Shown: piece after piece, positions 15,417 through 22,703 of the stretch
Layout: every line of letters starts with the position of its first letter
Numbering within the stretch: position 1 is the stretch's first letter
Source of the DNA: Streptomyces capitiformicae
GTDB lineage: Bacteria > Actinomycetota > Actinomycetes > Streptomycetales > Streptomycetaceae
Assembly (NCBI RefSeq): GCF_002214185.1
Contig: NZ_CP022161.1
Coordinates: 5,463,486 to 5,527,485 of the forward strand
DNA length: 64,000 nucleotides
Direction: 5' to 3'
Made by a program: the position numbers and the translations under genes
Notes under the pieces: generated by a model
The model's input: the letters and a program-made list of their open reading frames with translations, nothing else
What the model was told of the DNA's origin: nothing
Database searches by the model: none

Positions 15417-17354
15417 CTACGGCACCTTCACCCACTGGGCCTTGCTCGGCGTCCCCGCGTCGTCCGTCACGAACAGCATGTACCACCCCGACTGCACCAG
15501 ATTCCGATTCTTCGGCACCGTCACCGTGATCTCGTCCCCGGACGTCTTGAAGTCCACCTCGATCGACTTCTGATCCACATCCGTCACATGCGTGGACGCG
15601 CTCGGCCGAATCAACCGCGCCGACTTGATCGACGAGGCGTGCTGGGTCTTGAACGTCGCCTTCCCGCCCCGCGCAACCGTCTTCGGCCCACCCGAGAGCG
15701 TCGGCTGCGCGTCACCGTACAGATACGGCGGCGTATAGATCTCGATCCGCTGCTCGAACTCCCCCGGCTTGGAGTTGGCCTTGTCGGCGTACAGGGAGTC
15801 CGAGCCGAAGAAGACCACGCGGCCGTCGGGCAGCAGGATCGACCCGGAGTGGTAGTTCCGGCCGACCAGCGGGTCGGCCACCCGTCGCATCTCCCCCGTC
15901 TTCGCGTCGTAGAGCCGCGCTTCGAGGATGTTGGAGTCGCCGCGCCCCCGGTAGTCCTCCGAGCCGCCCGAGATGAGCACCGTGTCGTCGGGGAGGATCG
16001 AGGCCTGGGGATACCGGGTGCCCTTCGCCAGCTCGGGCCCGTCCGTGAACCTCGGCTCGTCGGCGAGCAGATCGATCAGCCGGGTCTTCTTGCTGGACCG
16101 CTCCGACTCGCCGACCCCGCCCCCGCCGATGACCATGTACTTCTCGTCCTGCGCCGGAGGCAACAGCACCGTACCGGCGGTTTCGAGCAGCTTGCTGTCG
16201 CTCATGCCGGGGACCTTGGTGAACTTGTTCGTCTTCAGGTCCCAGATGCCGGGGTCGCGGCCGACGTCGTCCGGCCCGTACCCGGCGTTCGCGCCCGAGT
16301 AGAACAGCTTGCCGTTCTGCATCAGGGAGATCGCCGGGTAGGTCGGGAACTGCCGTTCGTCCGCGGTGTACGTCCACGACTTGGTCTCGGGGTCGTAGAC
16401 CTCGTTCTTGCCCGGCACCAGCTGGCCGATCTCGTCCAGGCCGGACAGCGACAGGACCGTACCGTCGGTGAGCGTCGTCAGTGTCGGGTACCAGCGGGCC
16501 TCGTTCATCGGGTCGACCTTGATGTACTTCTCGGCGACCGGGTCGAACTCGTAGGCGTCCTTGATGCCCTGGAAGTCCTTCTTGTCGAGGGCGAGCTTCT
16601 GTGCGATGCCGTACGTGTTACGGGCGTCGGCGCCGGTCAGGCCCTCGATCCGGTAGTTGTCCTCGGTGCCGGTCTCGTACGTCTTGCCGCTCTTCTCGGC
16701 CTCGACATAGGCGCGTGCGATCCCCGGCTTGTTGCCGGTGAACTTCCCGGTGGCCGGGTCGAAGGTCTTGGTGGCCTTCTTGAGGGAGACCTCGTCCTTC
16801 AGTACGAACGTCTTGCCGTTCTCCTTGCCGACGAACTTCGTCCCCGGCTTCAGCTTCATCCCCTTGTCGGGGTTCTCGTTGTGGATGATCATCAGGCCGC
16901 CGGCCTTGGTGACGTCACCCTTCAGCTTCTCGTAGCGCTTGGTGCCGCCCGCGATCAGCAGACGGCCGTTGGACAACTGGGTGTGCCCCGTGCAGAACAG
17001 GTCGGCCGGGGTCGGCACACTCTTGATCGTCTGCTTGACCGGGTCCCAGATGCGGGTGTCGAACTTCTTCGCGTCGAAGTTGTCCTGGTCGTTGCCGGAA
17101 CCCGCGATCAACAGCACCTTGCCGGTGTGGAGCAGCGCGGCGTGGATCGTGTTCTGCCGGTACTTCTCCGGGAACTCCACGATCTGCCAGTGCCCGTTGT
17201 CGGCCTTGTACTCGGGTCTGTTGATCTTGTACTCGTGGTACTTCTCGGTGCCGACGCGGTAGAGCCACGGCCCGTTCATCCCGGCGAGCGCGAGGACCAC
17301 CGCCGCGCCTATCGCGAGCCGACGGGCACGGCGGCGGCCTGCACGGTCCTTCAT
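15417..17354 (-). CDS. glxA: Copper radical oxidase GlxA
   Basis: GlxA is a membrane-anchored mononuclear copper oxidase of the galactose/glyoxal oxidase family, needed with CslA for glycan deposition at hyphal tips and for morphogenesis. The 645-residue protein has an N-terminal anchor (LAIGAAVVLALAGMNGPWLY) and Kelch-type propeller repeats. Residues matching the described active site fall at the expected numbers: Cys121 (LFCTGHTQ) for the thioether link with a Tyr, and Trp288-Tyr289 in NEARWYPTLTTL. The axial Tyr-His pair is in GRNYHSGSILLPDGR, and a further His near the end is in SASTHVTD. Its start overlaps the cslA stop (ATGA), so it is translationally coupled to cslA. Confidence 0.95.
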   Translation of the reverse strand: MKDRAGRRRARRLAIGAAVVLALAGMNGPWLYRVGTEKYHEYKINRPEYKADNGHWQIVEFPEKYRQNTIHAALLHTGKVLLIAGSGNDQDNFDAKKFDTRIWDPVKQTIKSVPTPADLFCTGHTQLSNGRLLIAGGTKRYEKLKGDVTKAGGLMIIHNENPDKGMKLKPGTKFVGKENGKTFVLKDEVSLKKATKTFDPATGKFTGNKPGIARAYVEAEKSGKTYETGTEDNYRIEGLTGADARNTYGIAQKLALDKKDFQGIKDAYEFDPVAEKYIKVDPMNEARWYPTLTTLTDGTVLSLSGLDEIGQLVPGKNEVYDPETKSWTYTADERQFPTYPAISLMQNGKLFYSGANAGYGPDDVGRDPGIWDLKTNKFTKVPGMSDSKLLETAGTVLLPPAQDEKYMVIGGGGVGESERSSKKTRLIDLLADEPRFTDGPELAKGTRYPQASILPDDTVLISGGSEDYRGRGDSNILEARLYDAKTGEMRRVADPLVGRNYHSGSILLPDGRVVFFGSDSLYADKANSKPGEFEQRIEIYTPPYLYGDAQPTLSGGPKTVARGGKATFKTQHASSIKSARLIRPSASTHVTDVDQKSIEVDFKTSGDEITVTVPKNRNLVQSGWYMLFVTDDAGTPSKAQWVKVP

Positions 17355-19357
17355 TCCTTACGTCCCCCAAGTCCGCCCAGGGCGATCTGCATGGTCTGGT
17401 CGCTACCCCCGCCGCCCGACCCGGACGCGGCCCAGCTCGGCTTGTGCTGGGGAGCGTGCGGCGCCTGGGGGGCGTGCGGTGCGTACGGCGGCGCGTGCTG
17501 CGTGTGCTGCGCGGGGGCCGCTTGAGGCGGCGCCACCATGGACCCTTGCAGTTCGGCCGCGGCGGCGGCCTTCTTCTTGTCCTGCCGCAGCATGTAGCGC
17601 CAGGCGACGATGGGGAGGGCGGTGATCAGCATGGCGAACGTGGCCCAGATGATCATCGCCGGGTGGGAGTGGCCGTAGACGAAACCGGCGGCGATCGAGC
17701 CACCGAAGATGACGATGAAATACCAGTGGTAGCGGAAGGTGCCGAACCACCTGTCCGGGCTCGCCGAGTCGCCCTTGGGCGTCACGACGAACTTGCTCTT
17801 GCGGCGCAGCGCCGAATCGATCAGCGCCTTCGCGTAGAGCGGCGCGGACAGCGCGGACATCACCATGCCGGCCACGCCGCCGGAGCCCTCCGGCTCGTGC
17901 GGGGAGACGTTGTGCCGGCGGTTCCAGACGTACAGGCCGATCTGCAGCGCCGAGGCGTTGCCGTAGAGCATCAGCCACACGGTCGGGTCGATGTTCACCC
18001 CCGAGGCGCCGAGCCCCAGGAACAGGGCACAACTCAGCGCCGCCAGAATCCAGTTGAGGGCGGACATCGGGTAGAAGATGATCATCATCGTGTAGTTGAA
18101 GAGCTTGGTCGGCGGCAGCGAGTACCAGCCCTTCCAGTACTGCTTGAGGATCGTCTCGTACGTCCCGCGCGACCAGCGCATCTGCTGCGTGAAGAAGTCC
18201 GTCCAGGCGCTGGGACCCTCACCGACGGCGAGCACGTCCGGCGTGTAGACCGACCGCCACTTCTTCCCCGTCGCGGGATTGCGGTGGCGGTGGATCTCGA
18301 AGCCGGTCGCCATGTCCTCGGTGATCGAGTCGTACAGACCGCCGATCTGCTTGAGCGCCTTGATGCGTACGGCGTTCGACGTACCGACGAACATCGGGGC
18401 GCCGTAGCGGTTGCCCGCGCGCTGGATGAGGGCGTGGAAGAGGAACTGCTGGGACTCGGCGGCCTTGGTGACGAAGTTGTCGTAGTTGCCGTACACCTGC
18501 GGGCCGATGACGAAGCCGACGTTCGGGTCACGGAAGAACCCGAGCATCCGCTCCAGGTAGTTGGGCAGCGGGATGTGGTCGGTGTCCACGGAGGCGAAGA
18601 AGTCGTAGTCGTCGCCGTGGGCGTCCAGCCAGGCGTTGTAGTTGCCGTGCTTGGTCTTGGCGCGGTGCGGGCCCTTGGGCTGGTTCCACTTCTCGATCCC
18701 CTTGCGGGAGAAGTGGTGCACGCCCAGGCGCGCGCAGACCGCCTTCACCTCGGCGTCGTCGCCCTCGTCCAGCAGCCAGATGTGCAGGAGCCCGCGGTGA
18801 CGGAGTTTGACCGCTGCCTCCAGGGTCTTCGTCACCATCTCCAACGGCTCCTTGCCGGGCACGAAGGAGGTGAGGAAGGCGACTCTGGTGCCGGTCTCGG
18901 GCACCACCGGGATCGGGTCGCGCGCGACCAGCGTGGCGTGCGCGTTCGACAGCACGTTCATACAGCGGAAGAACTCGATCAGACCGATCGAGACCAGCAT
19001 GACGACGTCGAGGGTCGGCAGGAAGTCGTAGGTGGGATAGTCGCGCTTGGTCCAGTGCACCGGTTGCAGCAGCCAGGCCAGCAGGACGACGGAGAGCAGC
19101 GGCGCGGCGGCCAGCATAAGTGCGACTCTGATGCGGTGCGGCTCCTGGGAGATCAGGGAGCGGTACTGCACCTTGTAGGGCTTGGTCGGGTCGGGCTGCG
19201 TGAGGGGCCCCGCGAGCCGGCTGTAGTGCTCGTAGTCGTATCTGGGAAGGGCTTTCTTGAGTTTCCGGAAGGCGCCGGTCCGGTGCGACGGCACCTTGAG
19301 CTGTGTCGTCTCGGACGGGTCGTGGTGGTGCCGGGCGCCCGTCGGCGTCGACGTCAT
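17351..19357 (-). CDS. cslA: Cellulose-synthase-like glycosyltransferase CslA
   Basis: This family 2 processive beta-glycan synthase (668 residues) sits in the membrane. Two N-terminal helices (VALMLAAAPLLSVVLLAWLL; LDVVMLVSIGLIEFFRC) precede the catalytic domain. Its motifs are LLDEGDDAEV, FASVDTDHIPLPNYLE (DxD), VGTSNAVRIKAL, ITEDMATGFEIH (TED) and QQMRWSRGT (QxxRW). Several C-terminal helices follow (MMIIFYPMSALNWILAALSCALF and others). The tail is a Pro/His/Ala-rich disordered region (APPYAPHAPQAPHAPQ). CslA makes the tip glycan with GlxA and is coupled to glxA by a 4-base overlap. A small hairpin lies right before its ribosome site. Confidence 0.95.
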   Translation of the reverse strand: MTSTPTGARHHHDPSETTQLKVPSHRTGAFRKLKKALPRYDYEHYSRLAGPLTQPDPTKPYKVQYRSLISQEPHRIRVALMLAAAPLLSVVLLAWLLQPVHWTKRDYPTYDFLPTLDVVMLVSIGLIEFFRCMNVLSNAHATLVARDPIPVVPETGTRVAFLTSFVPGKEPLEMVTKTLEAAVKLRHRGLLHIWLLDEGDDAEVKAVCARLGVHHFSRKGIEKWNQPKGPHRAKTKHGNYNAWLDAHGDDYDFFASVDTDHIPLPNYLERMLGFFRDPNVGFVIGPQVYGNYDNFVTKAAESQQFLFHALIQRAGNRYGAPMFVGTSNAVRIKALKQIGGLYDSITEDMATGFEIHRHRNPATGKKWRSVYTPDVLAVGEGPSAWTDFFTQQMRWSRGTYETILKQYWKGWYSLPPTKLFNYTMMIIFYPMSALNWILAALSCALFLGLGASGVNIDPTVWLMLYGNASALQIGLYVWNRRHNVSPHEPEGSGGVAGMVMSALSAPLYAKALIDSALRRKSKFVVTPKGDSASPDRWFGTFRYHWYFIVIFGGSIAAGFVYGHSHPAMIIWATFAMLITALPIVAWRYMLRQDKKKAAAAAELQGSMVAPPQAAPAQHTQHAPPYAPHAPQAPHAPQHKPSWAASGSGGGGSDQTMQIALGGLGGRKE

Positions 19358-19372
19358 GAGTCATTCCCCCCG

Positions 19373-19390
19373 CACACACTTTCGTGTGTG
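19373..19390 (-). promoter_or_regulatory. cslA: GAAA-tetraloop hairpin in the cslA leader
   Basis: On the minus strand cacacac-gaaa-gtgtgtg forms a perfect 7-bp stem closed by a GNRA-type tetraloop. It ends at 19373, directly before the cslA ribosome site (gggggg, about 19366-19371) and start at 19357. Its position suggests an mRNA-stabilising or translation-tuning element; that role is inferred. From here to 19760 (about 370 bases) I see no gene, only the probable promoter region of cslA. Confidence 0.45.
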
Positions 19391-19760
19391 TTAGTCGGTC
19401 CTCCGCCCGCTTCGGTCCCCCTCGACCTTTACGGACGCATCAGTGGTGGATCGTCGTCACCAAGTGACCTACACCATAGAGTCACGGGACGGCGACCTTC
19501 CGTTGCGTTGATGCCCCCCTCGGCATCTGGTATGGAGGGCCTCGATCCCCATCCCTGAGCGAGTGCATATCGCCCATGGCCCCCCAACTGCCATGTATCC
19601 GCAGTCTCTTACGGCCCAGGGTTCTATGGTGCTCATCTTGATCGCAAGATGCGAAACGCGGTGTTTACCGGTCATACGCGGTCAATGGGGCATCGGTGGA
19701 GGCTCTGTGGGGGTGAGAGGGGGAGTGAGGGGGGAGTGCGCTGGAGTGGCGTGCACATGC

Positions 19761-19802
19761 GGAGAGGCCCCTCACGCTTGCGCTCTCGCGAGGGGCCTCT
19801 CC
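19761..19802 (-). terminator. Terminator of tRNA-Lys copy 1
   Basis: ggagaggcccctc (19761-19773) pairs perfectly over 13 bases with gaggggcctctcc (19790-19802). It lies immediately 3' of the minus-strand tRNA gene. Confidence 0.85.
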
Positions 19803-19808
19803 AGAAGG

Positions 19809-19882
19809 TGCGCCGCCAGGGACTCGAACCCCGGACCCGCTGATTAAGAGTCAGCTGCTCTAACCAACTGAGCTAGCGGCGC
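19809..19882 (-). tRNA. tRNA-Lys (anticodon CTT), copy 1
   Basis: The 74-base minus-strand sequence folds as a cloverleaf: acceptor gcgccgc/gcggcgc, D-arm agctcagttggttagagc, anticodon stem gctga/tcagc around the loop ctcttaa (anticodon CTT, reading AAG), and T-arm with ggttcgagtcc. CCA is not encoded. Identical copies occur at 24469 and 39022. Confidence 0.95.
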
Positions 19883-19921
19883 GCGCGGAAAACTCTACCG
19901 GAGCCGGGAGGGTGCTGATGA

Positions 19922-20040
19922 CCAAGGGGCGCGCCCGGTTCTTTCAGGGGCGCGGGGCTGTGACATATGCGGCTCCGTCGCGTGGGCGCGAACAACCCCC
20001 ACCCACCCGCACCCACCCGCACCCGCCAACGCACCCACCC
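19922..20040 (+). repeat. Dispersed intergenic repeat, family A (copy 3)
   Basis: It contains 'tttcaggggcgcggggctgt' and 'gcggctccgtcgcgtgggcg', the two family cores, then a Cys/Pro-like cccaccc run (acccacccgcacccacccgc). It fills most of the 360 bases between the tRNA and the SPFH gene. The rest holds the SPFH promoter region and I see no gene in it. Confidence 0.7.
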
Positions 20041-20249
20041 GACCGAGCCCTCAGGCGGCCCCGGCTCGAAGGGGCGGAGCCCTCCGCGAGGGCGAGGAAC
20101 CCATTTGGACCGTCAAAATGCGACAACAGCCGACAGTTGCGAAACTGCCGTCGTAAAGCCCGCCCCACAACCCTCACGCCGCCCCACAACCCCACCCCGC
20201 TCCCCAACTCTCACCACGGCTCTTCCTGCGCGGAGGCATGGAGGCACGT

Positions 20250-21356
20250 ATGAGTACGCCCGAAGGGGTCGGGCCCCCCGCCCGGCTCATCCACAACGAG
20301 ACGACGACCGAGATCCCCGTACATCTGCTGTTCCGGGACGACCCGGCCCCGCTCACCCCCGCTGTCGTCGGCCGCCGACGAGGCACCGGCGAGCAGCCAC
20401 GAGTGCGGCGGCGGGACCCCGCTGAAGTGAAGCCGCGGCCCCCCGTCGACGTAGACCCCGACCTGGTCGAGCACCCCGCGCGGGTGCTCCCCGGTGTGAC
20501 CGGAGTGCTCGCCGGGGTCTGCGGGCTGGCCGGATGTGTGCTCACCTCGTGGTGGGCCGGGGCGCTGCCGGGCCTGCCCGCCCTGTACGCGGGCTACGCG
20601 GGCGCCGGAATCGGCCCGGCACAGTGGGCCGCGTACGCCGGTGCCGGGACCCTGACGCTGTTCGGGTTCGGCGGCCTGACCCGGTGCAGGACCGGCCGGG
20701 CCTGGGTGCTCGGCCTGTTCGGACGGTACCGCGGAACCGTCCGCCGCACCGGCCTCCTCTGGCTCAACCCCCTCCTCCTGCGCCGCCGCGTCGACGTACG
20801 CCTGCGGCACTGGCGCAGCGACCCGCTTCCGGCCGTCGACGCGAACGGGGTCGCGCTGCGGGTCGTCGTACTCGTGGCCTGGCGGGTCAGGGACACGGCG
20901 AAGGCGGTGCTGGGCATCGAGGACCATGAGCGGTACCTGCACGCGTGCGTGGAGGCGGCGCTCTCCCGGGTGCTGTCACGGCTCCCCGCCGACATGGCGC
21001 CGGGCGCGCTGGTCAGGGACGCGACGCTGCGCAACACGGAGGCGGTCGGGGAGGAGCTGACCCGGCTGGTCGTGGCCGACGCTGCGCCGGTCGGCCTGGA
21101 GGTGTTCTCCGCCCAGCCGACCCGGATCGAGTACGCGCCCGAGGTGGCCGCCGTGATGCAGCGCCGCCGGATCGCCGCGCTCGACGCCCAGCACCGCGAC
21201 ACCGTCCTCACCTCGGTCGTCGACTCGGTCGAGGACACGGTCACCCGGCTGACCATGCGCGGCCTGGTCGAACTGGACGACTGCGAGCGCAAGGCCCTGG
21301 TGAAGAACCTGACGGTGGCTGCGATTGGTATGGACATGCACAACTGGCGCTCATAA
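20250..21356 (+). CDS. SPFH/band 7 domain membrane protein
   Basis: SPFH (stomatin/prohibitin/flotillin) proteins assemble on membranes and organise lipids or protease complexes. This 368-residue protein has a basic, disordered N-terminus and two to three membrane helices around residues 80-150 (VTGVLAGVCGLAGCVLTSWW; YAGAGTLTLFGFGG). The SPFH domain follows: RTGLLWLNPLLLRRRVDVRL, LPAVDANGVALRVVVLVAWRVRDTAKAVLGIEDHERYLHACVEAALSRVL and the helical QRRRIAALDAQHRDTVL. ATG 20250 sits behind ggagg; an ATG at 20238 is also in frame. It lies between the cslA cluster and the LPMO gene, as I recall for S. coelicolor, so a role in tip membrane organisation is plausible but unproven. Confidence 0.87.
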   Translation: MSTPEGVGPPARLIHNETTTEIPVHLLFRDDPAPLTPAVVGRRRGTGEQPRVRRRDPAEVKPRPPVDVDPDLVEHPARVLPGVTGVLAGVCGLAGCVLTSWWAGALPGLPALYAGYAGAGIGPAQWAAYAGAGTLTLFGFGGLTRCRTGRAWVLGLFGRYRGTVRRTGLLWLNPLLLRRRVDVRLRHWRSDPLPAVDANGVALRVVVLVAWRVRDTAKAVLGIEDHERYLHACVEAALSRVLSRLPADMAPGALVRDATLRNTEAVGEELTRLVVADAAPVGLEVFSAQPTRIEYAPEVAAVMQRRRIAALDAQHRDTVLTSVVDSVEDTVTRLTMRGLVELDDCERKALVKNLTVAAIGMDMHNWRS

Positions 21357-21363
21357 TCTGGGA

Positions 21364-21379
21364 CTTGGTCTAGACCTGG
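21364..21379. promoter_or_regulatory. DasR-responsive element (dre) candidate upstream of the LPMO gene
   Basis: CTTGGTCTAGACCTGG keeps the ACTGGTCTAGACCACT core of dre sites (TGGTCTAGACC, a perfect palindrome). It is 33 bases before the LPMO start. DasR is the GntR-type N-acetylglucosamine sensor of Streptomyces that represses chitin-use genes, so this site predicts GlcNAc control of the LPMO. Confidence 0.75.
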
Positions 21380-21411
21380 AAACACCCCCACGTACTCCAG
21401 GGAGCGGCAGC

Positions 21412-22053
21412 ATGCGAATAAGGACCGACCCCCGCACGAAGACCAGCACCCATGAACGCGCCAAGTGGTACGCCGTCGGCGTAGGCCTCGCCACCACCGG
21501 CGCCCTCGTCCTCTCCAGCGGCGCAGCCACCGGCCACGGCTACACCGATTTGCCCGTCAGCCGGCAGAAGCTCTGCCAGAACGGCACCGTCACCAACTGC
21601 GGCGACATCCAGTGGGAGCCGCAGAGCGTCGAGGGCCCGAAGGGCTTCCCGGGCTCCGGCCCGGCCGACGGCCAGATCTGCTCGGCCGGACACAGCCGTT
21701 TCGGCCGGCTCAACTCACCCACCAAGCCGGGCGGCGGCGCCTGGCCCACCACCAAGGTGACGGGAGGTCAGAACTACACGTTCCGCTGGCAGTTCACCGC
21801 CATGCACGCCACCACCGACTTCAAGTACTACGTCACCAAGCCGGGCTGGAACCAGAACCACGCCCTGGCCCGCTCCGACCTCAACCTCACCCCGTTCTTC
21901 ACCGTCCCGTACAACGGCCAGCGCCCGCCGGCCACCCTCTCCCACACAGGACGCCTGCCGGCCGGGCTCAGCGGCCATCACGTGATCCTCGCGGTGTGGA
22001 CGGTCGCGGACACCGGCAACGCGTTCTACGCCTGCTCGGACGTCACCTTCTGA
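21412..22053 (+). CDS. lpmP: Secreted AA10 lytic polysaccharide monooxygenase
   Basis: LPMOs use copper to oxidatively cut crystalline polysaccharides such as chitin or cellulose. The signal peptide ends ...SSGAAT-G, so the mature chain starts at His42 (HGYTDLPVSRQ), the first histidine-brace residue. The second is His132 in QFTAMHATTDFKYYV. Phe near the C-terminus (NAFYACSDVTF) is the axial residue, and several Cys can pair. Length is normal for a single-domain AA10. It is near the cslA-glxA-cslZ cluster and its promoter has a dre element. In S. coelicolor the equivalent LPMO is, from memory, LpmP and tied to the CslA/GlxA glycan; the symbol rests on that synteny. Confidence 0.9.
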   Translation: MRIRTDPRTKTSTHERAKWYAVGVGLATTGALVLSSGAATGHGYTDLPVSRQKLCQNGTVTNCGDIQWEPQSVEGPKGFPGSGPADGQICSAGHSRFGRLNSPTKPGGGAWPTTKVTGGQNYTFRWQFTAMHATTDFKYYVTKPGWNQNHALARSDLNLTPFFTVPYNGQRPPATLSHTGRLPAGLSGHHVILAVWTVADTGNAFYACSDVTF

Positions 22054-22065
22054 TCCTCGGATGGG

Positions 22066-22100
22066 ACTCCGCGTGCGTCGCGTGCCGACGCACGCGGAGT
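22066..22100 (+). terminator. Terminator of the LPMO gene
   Basis: actccgcgtgcgtcg (22066-22080) pairs perfectly over 15 bases with cgacgcacgcggagt (22086-22100) around a 5-base loop, starting 13 bases after the stop codon. Confidence 0.88.
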
Positions 22101-22195
22101 TCTGAGCATCCCTTGAGCTGATCAGGCCCTCCGCGCGGGTACGTTCCCCACACGCCCGCCGACCAGGGTGCTCGCCGAATCTCGGGGGAATACCG

Positions 22196-22663
22196 ATGGA
22201 CGTTTTCTTCTACCTCATCCCCACGGTCATCATGGCCTTCATCGCCTTCTGGGCCTACCGCGTACTGCGCCGCTGGCTGCAGATCCGGAGCGCCTGGAAC
22301 AGCGGGCTGACCGCCGAGGGGCGCTGCCTGAAGGTGTTCACGACGGTCAGCGAGAGCATGGGTGAACACAGCAGGGTGCACACCACGATCCACCACGTGT
22401 ACGAGTTCAAGACGCACGACGGCCGCCCGATCCGCTTCGAGGAGGAGAACGGCCCGATGACCACGGTCGAGGGCGACTTCGTCACCGTCTACTACGCCGA
22501 CGGCGCGAGCGTCGTGGCCACCGCCCACGAGCCCGGCCGAGTGAAGCACGCGGCGTCCGGCTTCGGCCTCCTGGCCTTTCTCGGGGTGGCCTTCGCGTTC
22601 TGCGTCGGCTTCATGGTCACCTTCCACCAATTCAGCACCGACACCTCGTTCCCGACGCCGTGA
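22196..22663 (+). CDS. DUF3592 membrane protein
   Basis: The 155-residue protein has an N-terminal helix (FFYLIPTVIMAFIAFWAYRVL). A small soluble beta domain follows (HTTIHHVYEFKTHDGRPIRFEEENGPMTTVEGDFVTVYYADG), then a C-terminal helix (GFGLLAFLGVAFAFCVGFMV). This two-helix layout with the 'V.Y.DG......V.Y.' core is typical of DUF3592, which has no known activity. ATG 22196 follows ggggga. It is monocistronic, 40 bases before the acyl-CoA synthetase gene in the same direction, so the two may share a transcript. Confidence 0.82.
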   Translation: MDVFFYLIPTVIMAFIAFWAYRVLRRWLQIRSAWNSGLTAEGRCLKVFTTVSESMGEHSRVHTTIHHVYEFKTHDGRPIRFEEENGPMTTVEGDFVTVYYADGASVVATAHEPGRVKHAASGFGLLAFLGVAFAFCVGFMVTFHQFSTDTSFPTP

Positions 22664-22703
22664 CCCTCCCTATCTGACGGTACGTCAACTACCGTGCGCC
22701 CCC

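Noticed and set aside
19358..19760. A gene in the 400-base region upstream of cslA
   Set aside because: Short frames here lack ribosome sites and codon bias; only the hairpin and probable promoter sequence are supported.
14244..22053. A secondary-metabolite gene cluster
   Set aside because: No synthases, carrier proteins or tailoring sets are present; the cluster is a polysaccharide one.
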